In this document: piece after piece, positions 33,953-41,841 of the stretch
Position numbering within the stretch: position 1 is the first letter of the stretch
Layout of the letters: every line of letters begins with the position of its first letter
Assembly: GCF_021431925.1 (NCBI RefSeq)
Contig: NZ_CP090372.1
Location: forward strand, 124,001-188,000
Reading direction: 5' to 3'
Length of the DNA stretch: 64,000 nt
Source: Halobaculum sp. CBA1158
GTDB taxonomy: Archaea; Halobacteriota; Halobacteria; Halobacteriales; Haloferacaceae
Notes under the pieces: generated by a model
Databases searched by the model: none
What the model saw: only the letters and a program-made list of their open reading frames with translations
Told to the model about the DNA's origin: nothing
Translations under genes and position numbers: made by a program

Positions 33953-34257
33953 GGTGCCCCCGATGGTACTGGCAAATCTCTCCTTCACCTACATAATCGT
34001 TTGTGTTGGTCAGGAGGTAGTGTTCAGAGAAGCCGATTCCACGCGAACGCGAACGATCCCGCCGTCGAGCGAGCCGCACTCATCGACGAGACCACCGATG
34101 AACTCGCGGAGATCGAGCAGGTCGCAACGCTCGACAAGGAACTGAACCACAGGACGACGGCTGAGACTGGCAGGACGGCCCGGTCAGGGCTCCGATGTGT
34201 ACGCTCTGTGCAAACGCCGAAACGGTTATCAATTTATGTGCAGAACTTGCACATAGA
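33953..34257. other. Intergenic region with a coding-like remnant
   Basis: A 305-bp gap between the minus-strand regulator and the plus-strand toxin-antitoxin genes. It holds both promoters. On the plus strand at about 34048-34160 a frame encodes NDPAVERAALIDETTDELAE and EIEQVATLDKELNHR, which looks coding but has no start codon and runs into random sequence. It may be a gene fragment left by rearrangement. Confidence 0.4.
34235..34255. promoter_or_regulatory. Perfect 8-5-8 inverted repeat (putative autoregulatory operator)
   Basis: Arms TATGTGCA and TGCACATA separated by 5 bp, ending 2 bp before the ATG of the RHH gene at 34258. The left arm overlaps the TATA-like TCAATTTATG (34229-34238). 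Ribbon-helix-helix antitoxins typically bind such palindromes to repress their own operon. A half-site TGTGCA occurs again near 34207. Confidence 0.65.
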
Positions 34258-34626
34258 ATGAGCGCAAGCGACGATCCGCGACGGGTCCACTTCCAGTCGC
34301 CGGAGTATCTCGTCGACCGGCTGGACGCGATTGCGGAGCTCTTCGACACGGATCGGACGGATCTGCTCGTCGAGGCGATTCGCGAGTACATCGAAAATAC
34401 GGCCGATAGCGAGACGTTCCAGAAACTCGTCGCGACGAAGTACTACGACGACCAGCTCGAGTTCGAGACGGTCAAGCAGCTGATCGGCGCTGAGACCGCC
34501 CAGCGCCTCCGTCTTCTCAAAGCGGATCTCGAGGACGAACCACTCGATCTCGCTGCCCCTGACGACAGCGACGTTTACGATAGCGACGCGACGGCGGTCG
34601 AGCCCGCAGCCGACGACGAGCGATGA
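34258..34626 (+). CDS. Ribbon-helix-helix antitoxin-like protein
   Basis: A 122-residue protein taken from the ATG at 34258, since the TATA-like box and palindrome lie immediately upstream. Residues 5-50 have the RHH pattern: RRVHFQSPEYLVDRLDAIAELFDTDRTDLLVEAIREYIE, in which a beta strand is followed by two helices. The C-terminal half is acidic and should contact the toxin. The gene overlaps the PIN-domain gene (ATGA). This is a standard type II toxin-antitoxin arrangement (VapBC-like), although haloarchaeal RHH/PIN pairs are little studied. Confidence 0.82.
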   Translation: MSASDDPRRVHFQSPEYLVDRLDAIAELFDTDRTDLLVEAIREYIENTADSETFQKLVATKYYDDQLEFETVKQLIGAETAQRLRLLKADLEDEPLDLAAPDDSDVYDSDATAVEPAADDER

Positions 34627-35192
34627 GCGGCCGGCAGTTGCGAACGGTCGTCGCCGACACCAGCGCGCTCGTCAGTCTCGCGGTCCCCCGAGCCGACGCG
34701 GCCGCCGATACTGACACCCCCGACCCGTTTCAGTACCTCCTCACGTCGTGTGACGTATTCGTACCACCAGAAGTGGTCGCGGAACTCCGTGACATCACGC
34801 AGTACCAGGACATCCACGCCGCGGCTGCGAACAACGTCCTCGCGGCCCGCGACTACTACACGGTTGAGGGTCCCTACGAGCGTGAGGATACGCCGGACAC
34901 CCGACCGACGTTCGGGCTCGACGACGGCGAAACCGACGGTATCGTCCTCGCGAACGCGCTCGGCGTGGACGGGTTTCTCACCGACGAGTTCGGCGGGACG
35001 AACTTCCCACTCATCCACGCCGTACTGCAGGGCCCACGGATCGTCCCGACGCCGCGGCTTATCGTCGACTACGCCCGCAACGGCCATCTCAGTCACGAGG
35101 CGGCTCGAACGCTGATCACGACGATTCGCCCGCATCGGAACTGGGAGAACAGTCCGTACGTCACGCAGTTGCTCTACCGTCTCGAAGCGTAA
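34623..35192 (+). CDS. PIN-domain toxin-like ribonuclease
   Basis: A 189-residue PIN-domain protein. VADTSALVSLAV supplies the first catalytic Asp (about residue 12), PPEVVAELRD the Glu, LDDGETDGIVLANALG the central acidic pair and GFLTDEFGG the last Asp. The full quartet is present, so Mg2+-dependent RNase activity is expected. It overlaps the RHH gene by 4 bp, and the antitoxin would neutralise it. At 189 residues it is longer than typical VapC (about 130), with an insert near 65-100. The RNA target is unknown. Confidence 0.85.
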   Translation: MSGRQLRTVVADTSALVSLAVPRADAAADTDTPDPFQYLLTSCDVFVPPEVVAELRDITQYQDIHAAAANNVLAARDYYTVEGPYEREDTPDTRPTFGLDDGETDGIVLANALGVDGFLTDEFGGTNFPLIHAVLQGPRIVPTPRLIVDYARNGHLSHEAARTLITTIRPHRNWENSPYVTQLLYRLEA

Positions 35193-35295
35193 CCGGCCTC
35201 CCAGGTAGCGACGGCGAACGCCCAACGCCGGCGACGACTACGCAGACGAGGATCGTCGAACCGCACGGTGGCGGTCAGAACGAGTCGATCCCCGT

Positions 35296-36945
35296 CTACT
35301 CGTCGACGAAGCGCTCGCGGACGGCCTCGCGGTCGATCTTCGAGGGGCCCGAGTACGGGAACTCGTCGACGAACGCAAGGTGTCTCGGGTGTTTGAACCG
35401 CGCGATTCGGCCGTCGAGGAACTCGGTGAGCCCGTCGATCGTCAGCGACTCGTCGCCCTCGACGACCGCCTTCCCGACCGTTCCCCAGGTGTCGTCGGGG
35501 ACCGGGACGACGACCGCCTCGCGGACGTCCGGGTGATCGGTGAGGACGTTCTCGACCTCGGCGGGAAAGACGTTCTCGCCGCCGCTGACGTACATGTTCT
35601 TCTTGCGGCCCTCGATGTGGTAGTAGCCCTCGTCGTCCACGCGCGCGAGGTCGCCCGTGGACACCCACCCGTCGCCGAAGGTGGCCGCCGACTCCTCGGG
35701 GGCCTCGAGGTACCCGTCGGCCGCCGCCGGACTCGACAGCTCCAGTTCGCCCACGTCGCCCGGGGAGACGGGGTCGCCGCCGTCGTCGACGATCCGGGCT
35801 GAGACGTGCGGCGCGGGCACGCCGACCGCCTCGGCCTTCTCGCGGGGCCAGTCGTCGGGCATCGCGAAGTTGTTCGGTCCGCACTCGGTGAGGCCGTACC
35901 CCTGCGAGAGGTCGACGCCGCGGTCCCACCACGCCGAGAGCACCGACCGCCGACAGGGGCCCCCTCCAGACTTGGCGAACCGAAGCGACGAGAGGTCGGC
36001 GTCGGCCCAGTCGTCGTGATCGCTCATCATCCGAAGGACCGCCGGCACCGCCACGAGCACGCTCGCGTCCCGACGGTCGACGATTTCGAGCACCCGCCCG
36101 GGGTCGAACTCGCGAGCGACGACGACCGTCGCGCCCATGTGGAACAGCGGCACGGTGAGGACGTTCCAGCCGCCGGTGTGGAACATCGGGAACGGCATGG
36201 GCGCGAGGTCGTCCGCGCGCAGCCCCCACGCCGCGATGGTCGTCATCGAGTTCCAGTACACCGCCCGATGGGGGATCACCGTCTCCTTGGGCGTCCCGGT
36301 CGACCCCCCGGTGTGAAGCAGGAGGTGCGGATCCGACAGCGACGCGTCGCCGCCGACGGCGACTCCCATAGCCCCATCGACTCCGGCGGCCCCGTCGACT
36401 CCCGCGGCCCCGTCGACTCCGGCGAGCGCGTCGTCGTAGCCGCGGCCGCCGAGGTCGTCGACCGCGCGGGCGACGCGCTCGGCGTCGTCGCCGGCGACGA
36501 GGATCGGGGCGTCGCCGGCCGCCGCGCGGTCCAGGCCGGCGGCCGCGTCGTCGGCGACGCCCGCGCCGACGAGCACCGCCGCGGGGTCGACGGTGTCGAT
36601 CAGTTCCGCCAGTTCCGGCGGCGCGAGCCGGTGCGACAGCGGCGCGAGCGCCGCCCCGATCTTCCCGGTCGCGAAGAACAGGTCCACCAGCGCCGGCCGG
36701 TTGCGCGAGAGCGCGACAACCCGGTCGCCGTGGCCGACCCCGAGGTCGACGAGCAGGCGGGCCGTCCGCTCAGCCCGCTCGTCGAGGTCGGCGTAGGTGT
36801 ACTCCGTCCCCGTCGTCGCGTCGACGAGCCCCACTCGGTCGGGAGAGAGTCGCGCGCGACGACCCGACCAGTCGCCCACCCAGTCGGGGGCCGCGCCGGC
36901 GATCCCCGACCCGGCCGGCGGGTCGGTCCGCTCGCCCTCAGACAT
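35296..36945 (-). CDS. AMP-forming acyl-CoA synthetase/ligase
   Basis: A 549-residue ANL-family ligase. LLHTGGSTGTPKETVIPHRA is the nucleotide-binding loop, YGLTECGPN the adenylate motif, and STGDLARVDDEGYYHIEGR with KKN the hinge. The C-terminal SGPSKIDREAV has the catalytic Lys. It activates a carboxylic acid as an acyl-AMP and transfers it to CoA. An 18-bp triplicate in the DNA (36373-36426) gives a GVDGAA repeat near residue 180, on the surface linker. It overlaps the upstream hydrolase by 8 bp. The substrate is unknown; one delivered by the neighbouring importer is inferred. Confidence 0.92.
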   Translation of the reverse strand: MSEGERTDPPAGSGIAGAAPDWVGDWSGRRARLSPDRVGLVDATTGTEYTYADLDERAERTARLLVDLGVGHGDRVVALSRNRPALVDLFFATGKIGAALAPLSHRLAPPELAELIDTVDPAAVLVGAGVADDAAAGLDRAAAGDAPILVAGDDAERVARAVDDLGGRGYDDALAGVDGAAGVDGAAGVDGAMGVAVGGDASLSDPHLLLHTGGSTGTPKETVIPHRAVYWNSMTTIAAWGLRADDLAPMPFPMFHTGGWNVLTVPLFHMGATVVVAREFDPGRVLEIVDRRDASVLVAVPAVLRMMSDHDDWADADLSSLRFAKSGGGPCRRSVLSAWWDRGVDLSQGYGLTECGPNNFAMPDDWPREKAEAVGVPAPHVSARIVDDGGDPVSPGDVGELELSSPAAADGYLEAPEESAATFGDGWVSTGDLARVDDEGYYHIEGRKKNMYVSGGENVFPAEVENVLTDHPDVREAVVVPVPDDTWGTVGKAVVEGDESLTIDGLTEFLDGRIARFKHPRHLAFVDEFPYSGPSKIDREAVRERFVDE

Positions 36946-37747
36946 CGGCGAGGAACGAGGCGATCCGGTCGTTCACGCGCGCCGCGTCCTCGATGAAAAA
37001 GAGGTGCGAGCCGCCCTCGACGAACTCGGACTCGGCGTCGGGGATGGCCGACGCGAGGAGTTCGCCGTTCTCGACCGGGAGCACTCGGTCCGCGGTGCCG
37101 TGTGCGACCAGCGTCGGGAGCGTCAGGTCCGCGAGGTCGTCGCCGGCGTCGAACGCCCGGACCGCGGCCGCCTGCGCCTCGCGAGCGCGGGGCGGCGCGT
37201 CGGAGTCGAGTCGCCAGTCGACGATCCGCTCGATCAGGCCCTCGTTCGCCTCGATGAACCCGTCGCTCACGGCCGGTTCCATCTTGTATCGGATCGCCTC
37301 GCGCTCGTCGGCGTCGTCCGGCACAGAGAACATCCGCTCCAGCGTCGCGTCCGGCGTCGGGACGGCGTCGGGACCGCCCGGCGAGGTGCAAAGCAGCGTC
37401 AGCGACGCGGCGCGGTCGTCCCGCAGCGCGAACCGCTGGGCGACCATTCCGCCCATCGACGCGCCGACGACGTGGGCCGACTCGACGCCCGCCTCGTCGA
37501 GGACGGCCCCCAGATCGCCTGCCATGTCGTCGATGCTGTACGGCCCCTCGGGGACGTCCGACTCGCCGGTCCCTCGGTTGTCCCAGACGATCACGTGGTA
37601 GTCGTCCGCGAGGGCGTCGGCCTGCCAGTTCCACATCCAGCGGCCGTAGCCGAGCCCCTCACAGAGGACGACCGTCTCGGCGTCGGTCGGGTCGCGACCC
37701 CGTCGTTCGTAGGCGACGGCGACGCCGTCGTTGTCCGCGGTAAGCAC
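36938..37747 (-). CDS. Alpha/beta hydrolase
   Basis: A 269-residue hydrolase from the GTG at 37747; a TTG at 37777 would add 10 residues but the element spacing favours GTG. The nucleophile Ser is in GASMGG, the acid Asp in GTADRVLP and the catalytic His in GGSHLFFIED. The oxyanion region is VLCEGLGYGRWMW. Family members include esterases, thioesterases and C-C hydrolases. It is co-transcribed with the acyl-CoA ligase (8-bp overlap), so it may release the acid that the ligase then activates (inference). Confidence 0.87.
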   Translation of the reverse strand: MLTADNDGVAVAYERRGRDPTDAETVVLCEGLGYGRWMWNWQADALADDYHVIVWDNRGTGESDVPEGPYSIDDMAGDLGAVLDEAGVESAHVVGASMGGMVAQRFALRDDRAASLTLLCTSPGGPDAVPTPDATLERMFSVPDDADEREAIRYKMEPAVSDGFIEANEGLIERIVDWRLDSDAPPRAREAQAAAVRAFDAGDDLADLTLPTLVAHGTADRVLPVENGELLASAIPDAESEFVEGGSHLFFIEDAARVNDRIASFLADV

Positions 37748-37785
37748 GTGGATCGGATGTCGGTGTGGGACCTTCAACGGGGCGC

Positions 37786-37801
37786 TTCACATGTTAACCC
37801 C
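37786..37801. promoter_or_regulatory. 16-bp element in the hydrolase/maoC divergent promoter
   Basis: TTCACATGTTAACCCC (plus strand), identical over all 16 bp to the element before livJ. It ends 33 bp before the maoC ATG and starts 38 bp before the hydrolase GTG, so it is about equally placed for both genes and for livJ (37 bp). The position overlaps the probable TATA/TFB region. Confidence 0.6.
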
Positions 37802-37834
37802 CGACGCTTTCGTCCCCCGACGCCACCCGCGAGT

Positions 37835-38236
37835 ATGCCAGTCGCGACCGTCGGCGACGACGCCGAGGCGAGCATCGACGTGACGACCGAATCGATCGAC
37901 GCCTACGCCGAGCTAACCGGCGACCGCAACCCGATCCACCTCGACGACGACTACGCCGCCGAGACGATGTTCGGCGGGCGGATCGCCCACGGGATGCTCG
38001 GCGCGGGGGTCGTCAGCGCCGCCCTCGCACGCCTCCCCGGAGATATCATCTATCTCTCCCAGGAGTCGTCGTTCGAGGCACCCGTCCGCCCCGGCGACAC
38101 GGTCGTCGCCGAGGCGACCGTCCTCGAGGCGCTCGAGGGCGACCGCATCCGCGTCGGGACGGTCGCGACCGTCGACGGCGAGGTCGTCATCGACGGCGAG
38201 GCGACCGTGCTCTCGGTTCCCCACGAAACGGAGTGA
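37835..38236 (+). CDS. MaoC-like (R)-specific enoyl-CoA hydratase
   Basis: A 133-residue hot-dog-fold hydratase. AYAELTGDRNPIHLDDDYA contains the catalytic Asp/His hydratase-2 motif, and FGGRIAHGMLGAGVVSAAL completes it. The enzyme hydrates trans-2-enoyl-CoA to (R)-3-hydroxyacyl-CoA. It is divergent from the hydrolase and ligase genes and shares their regulatory element with the liv operon. Together with the acyl-CoA dehydrogenase at 25240 this would give the first beta-oxidation steps of the imported acid (inference). Confidence 0.92.
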   Translation: MPVATVGDDAEASIDVTTESIDAYAELTGDRNPIHLDDDYAAETMFGGRIAHGMLGAGVVSAALARLPGDIIYLSQESSFEAPVRPGDTVVAEATVLEALEGDRIRVGTVATVDGEVVIDGEATVLSVPHETE

Positions 38237-38291
38237 CCGATCGGGCCGGTTTCGATGTGGGGAGTTCCGACCGCCCTCTCACGACTGCCGT

Positions 38292-38561
38292 TCAGGTGGA
38301 CGCGTGTTCACGCGTCCACCCAGGGTCGTGGCCGGAGCAGTCGATGAGATCGAAGCGACACGCCGGACAGTAGTCGGGGATGACAGATTCGCTTCGGGGA
38401 ACGTACACCGCGCCGCCGCACTTCACGCACGCATCCGCGACGATGGTCGCGCAGTCCGCACAGATGTTGAAGTCGTCGGCCGTGAGGTCGCGCAGCGGTT
38501 CGAGTTGTTTATCGAGGAGATACTCGTCGATGACCGTCTGGCAGTTCTGGCACGGTTTCAT
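38292..38561 (-). CDS. Multi-zinc-ribbon protein
   Basis: An 89-residue protein starting at the ATG at 38561. It contains four Cys pairs: CQNC, CADC, CVKC and CPAC, spread along the chain, which fits two zinc-ribbon modules. The upstream open frame is noncoding-like and overlaps the cspA promoter. It is divergent from the cold-shock gene. Such proteins may bind nucleic acid or a protein partner; no function is known for this one. Confidence 0.75.
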   Translation of the reverse strand: MKPCQNCQTVIDEYLLDKQLEPLRDLTADDFNICADCATIVADACVKCGGAVYVPRSESVIPDYCPACRFDLIDCSGHDPGWTREHAST

Positions 38562-38685
38562 GGCGGTGCGTATCACTCCTCGCGACCGCTCGGTAAGTAT
38601 CTGCGCCCCCGGAACCCATGTTGAGGGTCGTGGTACCTCGACTCGCGGAAGTGTTATCGGTGGTCTGGGCGTACGTATGTTCGTA

Positions 38686-38892
38686 ATGGCAAACGGTAAG
38701 GTTGACTTCTTCAACGACACTGGCGGCTACGGTTTCATTTCGACTGACGACGGCGACCTCGACGACGACGAGGACGTGTTCTTCCACATGGAGGACGTCG
38801 GCGGCGAGGACCTGACGGAGGGGACGGAGGTCGAGTTCGACATCGAGTCCTCACCGAAGGGACCCCGCGCGGCCAACGTCGTTCGGCAGTAA
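38686..38892 (+). CDS. cspA: Cold-shock-domain protein
   Basis: A 68-residue single cold-shock-domain protein from the ATG at 38686. It has the RNP1-like GGYGFIS and RNP2-like DVFFHMED motifs and the MANGKVDFFND start typical of haloarchaeal CspA. An in-frame ATG at 38677 would add only three residues. It is acidic, as expected for a cytosolic haloarchaeal nucleic-acid chaperone. A hairpin and T-run terminator follows. It is divergent from the zinc-ribbon gene. Confidence 0.95.
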   Translation: MANGKVDFFNDTGGYGFISTDDGDLDDDEDVFFHMEDVGGEDLTEGTEVEFDIESSPKGPRAANVVRQ

Positions 38893-39206
38893 CGCCGAGA
38901 CGCACTCGTCGCTCGCAGCGACACCCGACGGTTTCGATTTTTTATCCGACGACACGTAGCAGCCGACGGTCCGCGACCGATTCGGAGCCGCCGTCATCGA
39001 GACCGGGTCGACACGCGCGATGTGTGCGAGGACGACTGGACCGCGATCGATCGGGTAGCGAGATCGGAAGTAGTCGAGAGCTGAACTGTCCGGGCGAGGT
39101 GTTCCACGAGGACATCTGGGACGAGATCCCGACAGATCGGCTCCAGTACACCGATTGATACACGAACGATAAGAGCTTTGTAGTAATGGTGGAAGTACGT
39201 TGATAT
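38893..39206. other. Intergenic region with degenerate coding traces
   Basis: A 314-bp gap. After the cspA terminator, plus-strand sequence at about 39020-39157 resembles a decayed gene. One frame gives CEDDWTAIDRVARSEVVES then a stop; another frame from about 39078 gives ELNCPGEVFHEDIWDEIPTD and ends at a TGA at 39155-39157. The two would join through a frameshift. No family can be named. The promoter of the following lipoprotein must lie in 39157-39206. Confidence 0.35.
38908..38943 (+). terminator. Terminator after cspA
   Basis: An inverted repeat GTCGCT-CGC-AGCGAC at 38908-38922 is followed, 15 bp on, by a six-T run at 38938-38943. It begins 15 bp after the cspA stop. Confidence 0.55.
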
Positions 39207-40130
39207 ATGCCAAGTAGACGAGACGTGCTGAAGGGCGGTGCGGCGGTCGGCGCGGCGTCTGTGACGGGCCTGTCGGGCTGTCTGGGCGGCGTCCTCGGCG
39301 GCGGATCGAGCAACTTCCAGAACTGGCTCATCGACCCGTACCTGCTGCCGGGCCAACCCGAGCGATACCCGGTCGTGTCGCTGTCGCCGTCGTCGCTGGA
39401 GGAGCACTCCGGCGAGTTCGACGGCGACGAGTGGGACCAGATCCGCACCTTCGCGGTCCAGCGCTACCAGTTCACGCGGCTGTACGCCGACGAGGTCGAT
39501 CGATTAACCCTGGGCGGCGGCGGCTATCAGGGCGGCGGATTCGAGGTCACACAGGGCGGCTTCGACGGCGAATCCGTTGGCGAGGACCTCACGCGGGCGG
39601 AGTTCCGCGAGCTCCAGGAGTATCAAAGCTACAGCGTGTACGAGCGCGACCAGGACCGCCAGCTCGGGATCGGGATCGACGGCGGCACCATGGCCGCCGC
39701 GAGCAGCTTCGGCGACGCGGACGCGATCCGCGTGTTGGAGGACCTCATCGACGTACAGCGCGGCGAGGTACGCAGTTACTCGGAGGTCAACGACACCTTC
39801 GGCGGGCTGATGGACGCCTCCACTCCCGGCGACGTGTTCACCGCGCGGATCACCGGAGATCCGGCCGACGAGACCGACGCCGAGAGCGGGCAGTTCCGGA
39901 ACCAGGTCGGACAGTCGACGAGCGCGAGCGTCAACGGCGAGGACAGTGACCTCGAACTGGTGTTGACGTTCCTCAGCGACCGCGACCCCCGCGAGCGCGA
40001 CCTCGAGGAGTGGACGCTCAACGATCGCTTCGACCTCTGGCGCGACATCGAGATATCGGTCGACGGCGCGAGCGCCACCGTCTCGGGGTCGGTTCCGACG
40101 CGCGACGTGTTCTCCGCGATCAACTTCTGA
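39207..40130 (+). CDS. Tat-type lipoprotein of unknown function
   Basis: A 307-residue protein. MPSRRDVLKGGAAVGAASVTGLSGC combines twin Arg and a lipobox Cys at 25, so it should be exported by Tat and lipid-anchored outside. The mature part has an Asn/Asp/Glu-rich composition and a segment DPYLLPGQPERYPVVSLSP. No catalytic motif is recognised. The even distribution of acidic residues suggests a folded extracellular domain. Its neighbours give no functional hint. Confidence 0.8.
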   Translation: MPSRRDVLKGGAAVGAASVTGLSGCLGGVLGGGSSNFQNWLIDPYLLPGQPERYPVVSLSPSSLEEHSGEFDGDEWDQIRTFAVQRYQFTRLYADEVDRLTLGGGGYQGGGFEVTQGGFDGESVGEDLTRAEFRELQEYQSYSVYERDQDRQLGIGIDGGTMAAASSFGDADAIRVLEDLIDVQRGEVRSYSEVNDTFGGLMDASTPGDVFTARITGDPADETDAESGQFRNQVGQSTSASVNGEDSDLELVLTFLSDRDPRERDLEEWTLNDRFDLWRDIEISVDGASATVSGSVPTRDVFSAINF

Positions 40131-40193
40131 GGTCGGGGGCCAACGGCGGCGGCAGGCCGTCGGACCGTCGCCGACACCCCCTCCTCACACGGC

Positions 40194-41654
40194 TCACTCC
40201 TCGACGACGAGGACCCTGAGGTCGTCGACGTTCGTCCCGGTCGGTCCGGTGATCACGAGCCCGCCGGCCTCCCGAAAATAGCCGACTGCGTCGTTGTCGT
40301 CCAGCGCCGCGAGGGCCGCCTCCGCGTCGGCGACGCTATCGGGCGTCACGAGCGCGCCCGCGGCGTCGGTACTGCCGTCGCGACCGTCGGTGTCGACCGC
40401 GAGGAACGCGCAGTCGCCGTCCCGATCCGACAGCGGCGAGCGCCGGTCGACGAGGTCGACCCCGGCCGCCAGGGCGCACTCGGCGTTCGGGCCGCCCTCG
40501 CCGTCGCCGGCGACCGTGACCGTCGTTTCGCCACCCGAGAGGAGGACCGCCGGCGGGGCGACCGGGTCGCCAGCGGTCGCGACCTCCTCGGCGATCCCGA
40601 CGTGGAAGGTCCCGCACTCGCGGGCCTCCCCGCGGAGGCGACTCGACACCACGAGCGCGTCGTAGCCGCGGTCGCGGGCGACCCCGGCGGCCGCGTCGAT
40701 CGCCGTCCGCCCGTCCGCGAGCACGTGGGTCGAGACGCGCGCGAACGCCGGGTCCTCCGCCCCCGGCGTCTCCGGGGTCTCGCCGCGAGCGCCCGATTCG
40801 AGGCGCGCTCGGACCGACTGCGGCGCGTCGACGCCGTGGCGGTCGAGCACCGCCAGCGCGTCCGCGAACTCCGTCGGGTCCGGGGAGACCGGGCCGCTCC
40901 CGATCACAGCGGGATCGTCGCCCACCACGTCGCTGAACAGCAGGCCGACGACCGTCGCCGGGGCGGCCGCGCTCGCGAGTCGACCGCCCTTCACCCGCGA
41001 GAGATGTTTTCGGACCGCGTTGACCCCGTCGATGTCGACGCCGGCCGAGAGCAGCGCGTCGGTCGTCTCCCGAAGATCAGGGAGGTCGACGCCCGCCGCG
41101 GGTGCCGCAAGCAGCGCGCTCGCGCCGCCGGTGACGACTGTGAGCACGAGCGTTCGCTCGTCGGCTCCCTCCGCCAGTTCCAGCACGCGTTCGCCGCCCG
41201 CGACGCTCCCCGGCGTCGGCACGGGATGCCCGCCGGCGACGCGGTCGATCGGGTCGGACGACCCGTCTCCCCCCGGCCCGTCCGGTTCCGCCTCGTCTCC
41301 GACGGCCCCCGGAACCACGACGACCCCGTCGTCGAGGCGGTCGCCGAGCAGGTCCACGAGCGCGTCGGCGACGCCGCCGGCCGCCTTCCCCCCGCCGACG
41401 ACGAGCACCTCGTCGTGGTCGCCGAGGTCGTACGTCGCGTCGGCGACCCGGAGCGCGTCGCCCTCGAGCGCGACCGACTCCCGGATCACGGCCTCGGGCA
41501 TGGCGGCCTCGATACCGGCGCGGAGACACGCGAGCGCCGTCCGAACCGCGGGGCCCGAGCGGTCCACGGGGGAGTCCTCGCCGGGGTCGCCGGCGACCCT
41601 CCCGAGGAGCGCTTCGGGGGGCGGAAGGTCGTCCCCCCGGGCGTCGTCCGTCAT
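40194..41654 (-). CDS. Glycerate 2-kinase (MOFRL family)
   Basis: A 486-residue protein from the ATG at 41654. The upstream in-frame extension is noncoding-like. The N-terminal DUF4147 domain has VVGGGKAAGG and VTGGASALLAAP. The C-terminal MOFRL domain has LSGGETTV, and DCAFLAVDTDGRDGSTDAAG carries the family's signature DGxDG motif. The enzyme phosphorylates D-glycerate to 2-phosphoglycerate. In haloarchaea this step serves glycerol or serine-derived carbon and sugar-acid degradation. The ApgM-like enzyme at 23951 acts on the same product pool, though the genes are 15 kb apart. Confidence 0.92.
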   Translation of the reverse strand: MTDDARGDDLPPPEALLGRVAGDPGEDSPVDRSGPAVRTALACLRAGIEAAMPEAVIRESVALEGDALRVADATYDLGDHDEVLVVGGGKAAGGVADALVDLLGDRLDDGVVVVPGAVGDEAEPDGPGGDGSSDPIDRVAGGHPVPTPGSVAGGERVLELAEGADERTLVLTVVTGGASALLAAPAAGVDLPDLRETTDALLSAGVDIDGVNAVRKHLSRVKGGRLASAAAPATVVGLLFSDVVGDDPAVIGSGPVSPDPTEFADALAVLDRHGVDAPQSVRARLESGARGETPETPGAEDPAFARVSTHVLADGRTAIDAAAGVARDRGYDALVVSSRLRGEARECGTFHVGIAEEVATAGDPVAPPAVLLSGGETTVTVAGDGEGGPNAECALAAGVDLVDRRSPLSDRDGDCAFLAVDTDGRDGSTDAAGALVTPDSVADAEAALAALDDNDAVGYFREAGGLVITGPTGTNVDDLRVLVVEE

Positions 41655-41841
41655 ACCGGGGGCGACGCTGGGGACGGGGTTAACTCCGACGCCCGCGGGA
41701 GCGACGCGACTTCCCGATAGTGACACGACCGCGGCGGCGACATGACCCCGACAACGACACCACCTCGACGGCGACGATGACTCCGACGGCGACGTGGCAT
41801 CCGACGGCAACGTTGATACGATCGCGACCGAGTCGTGAGAT

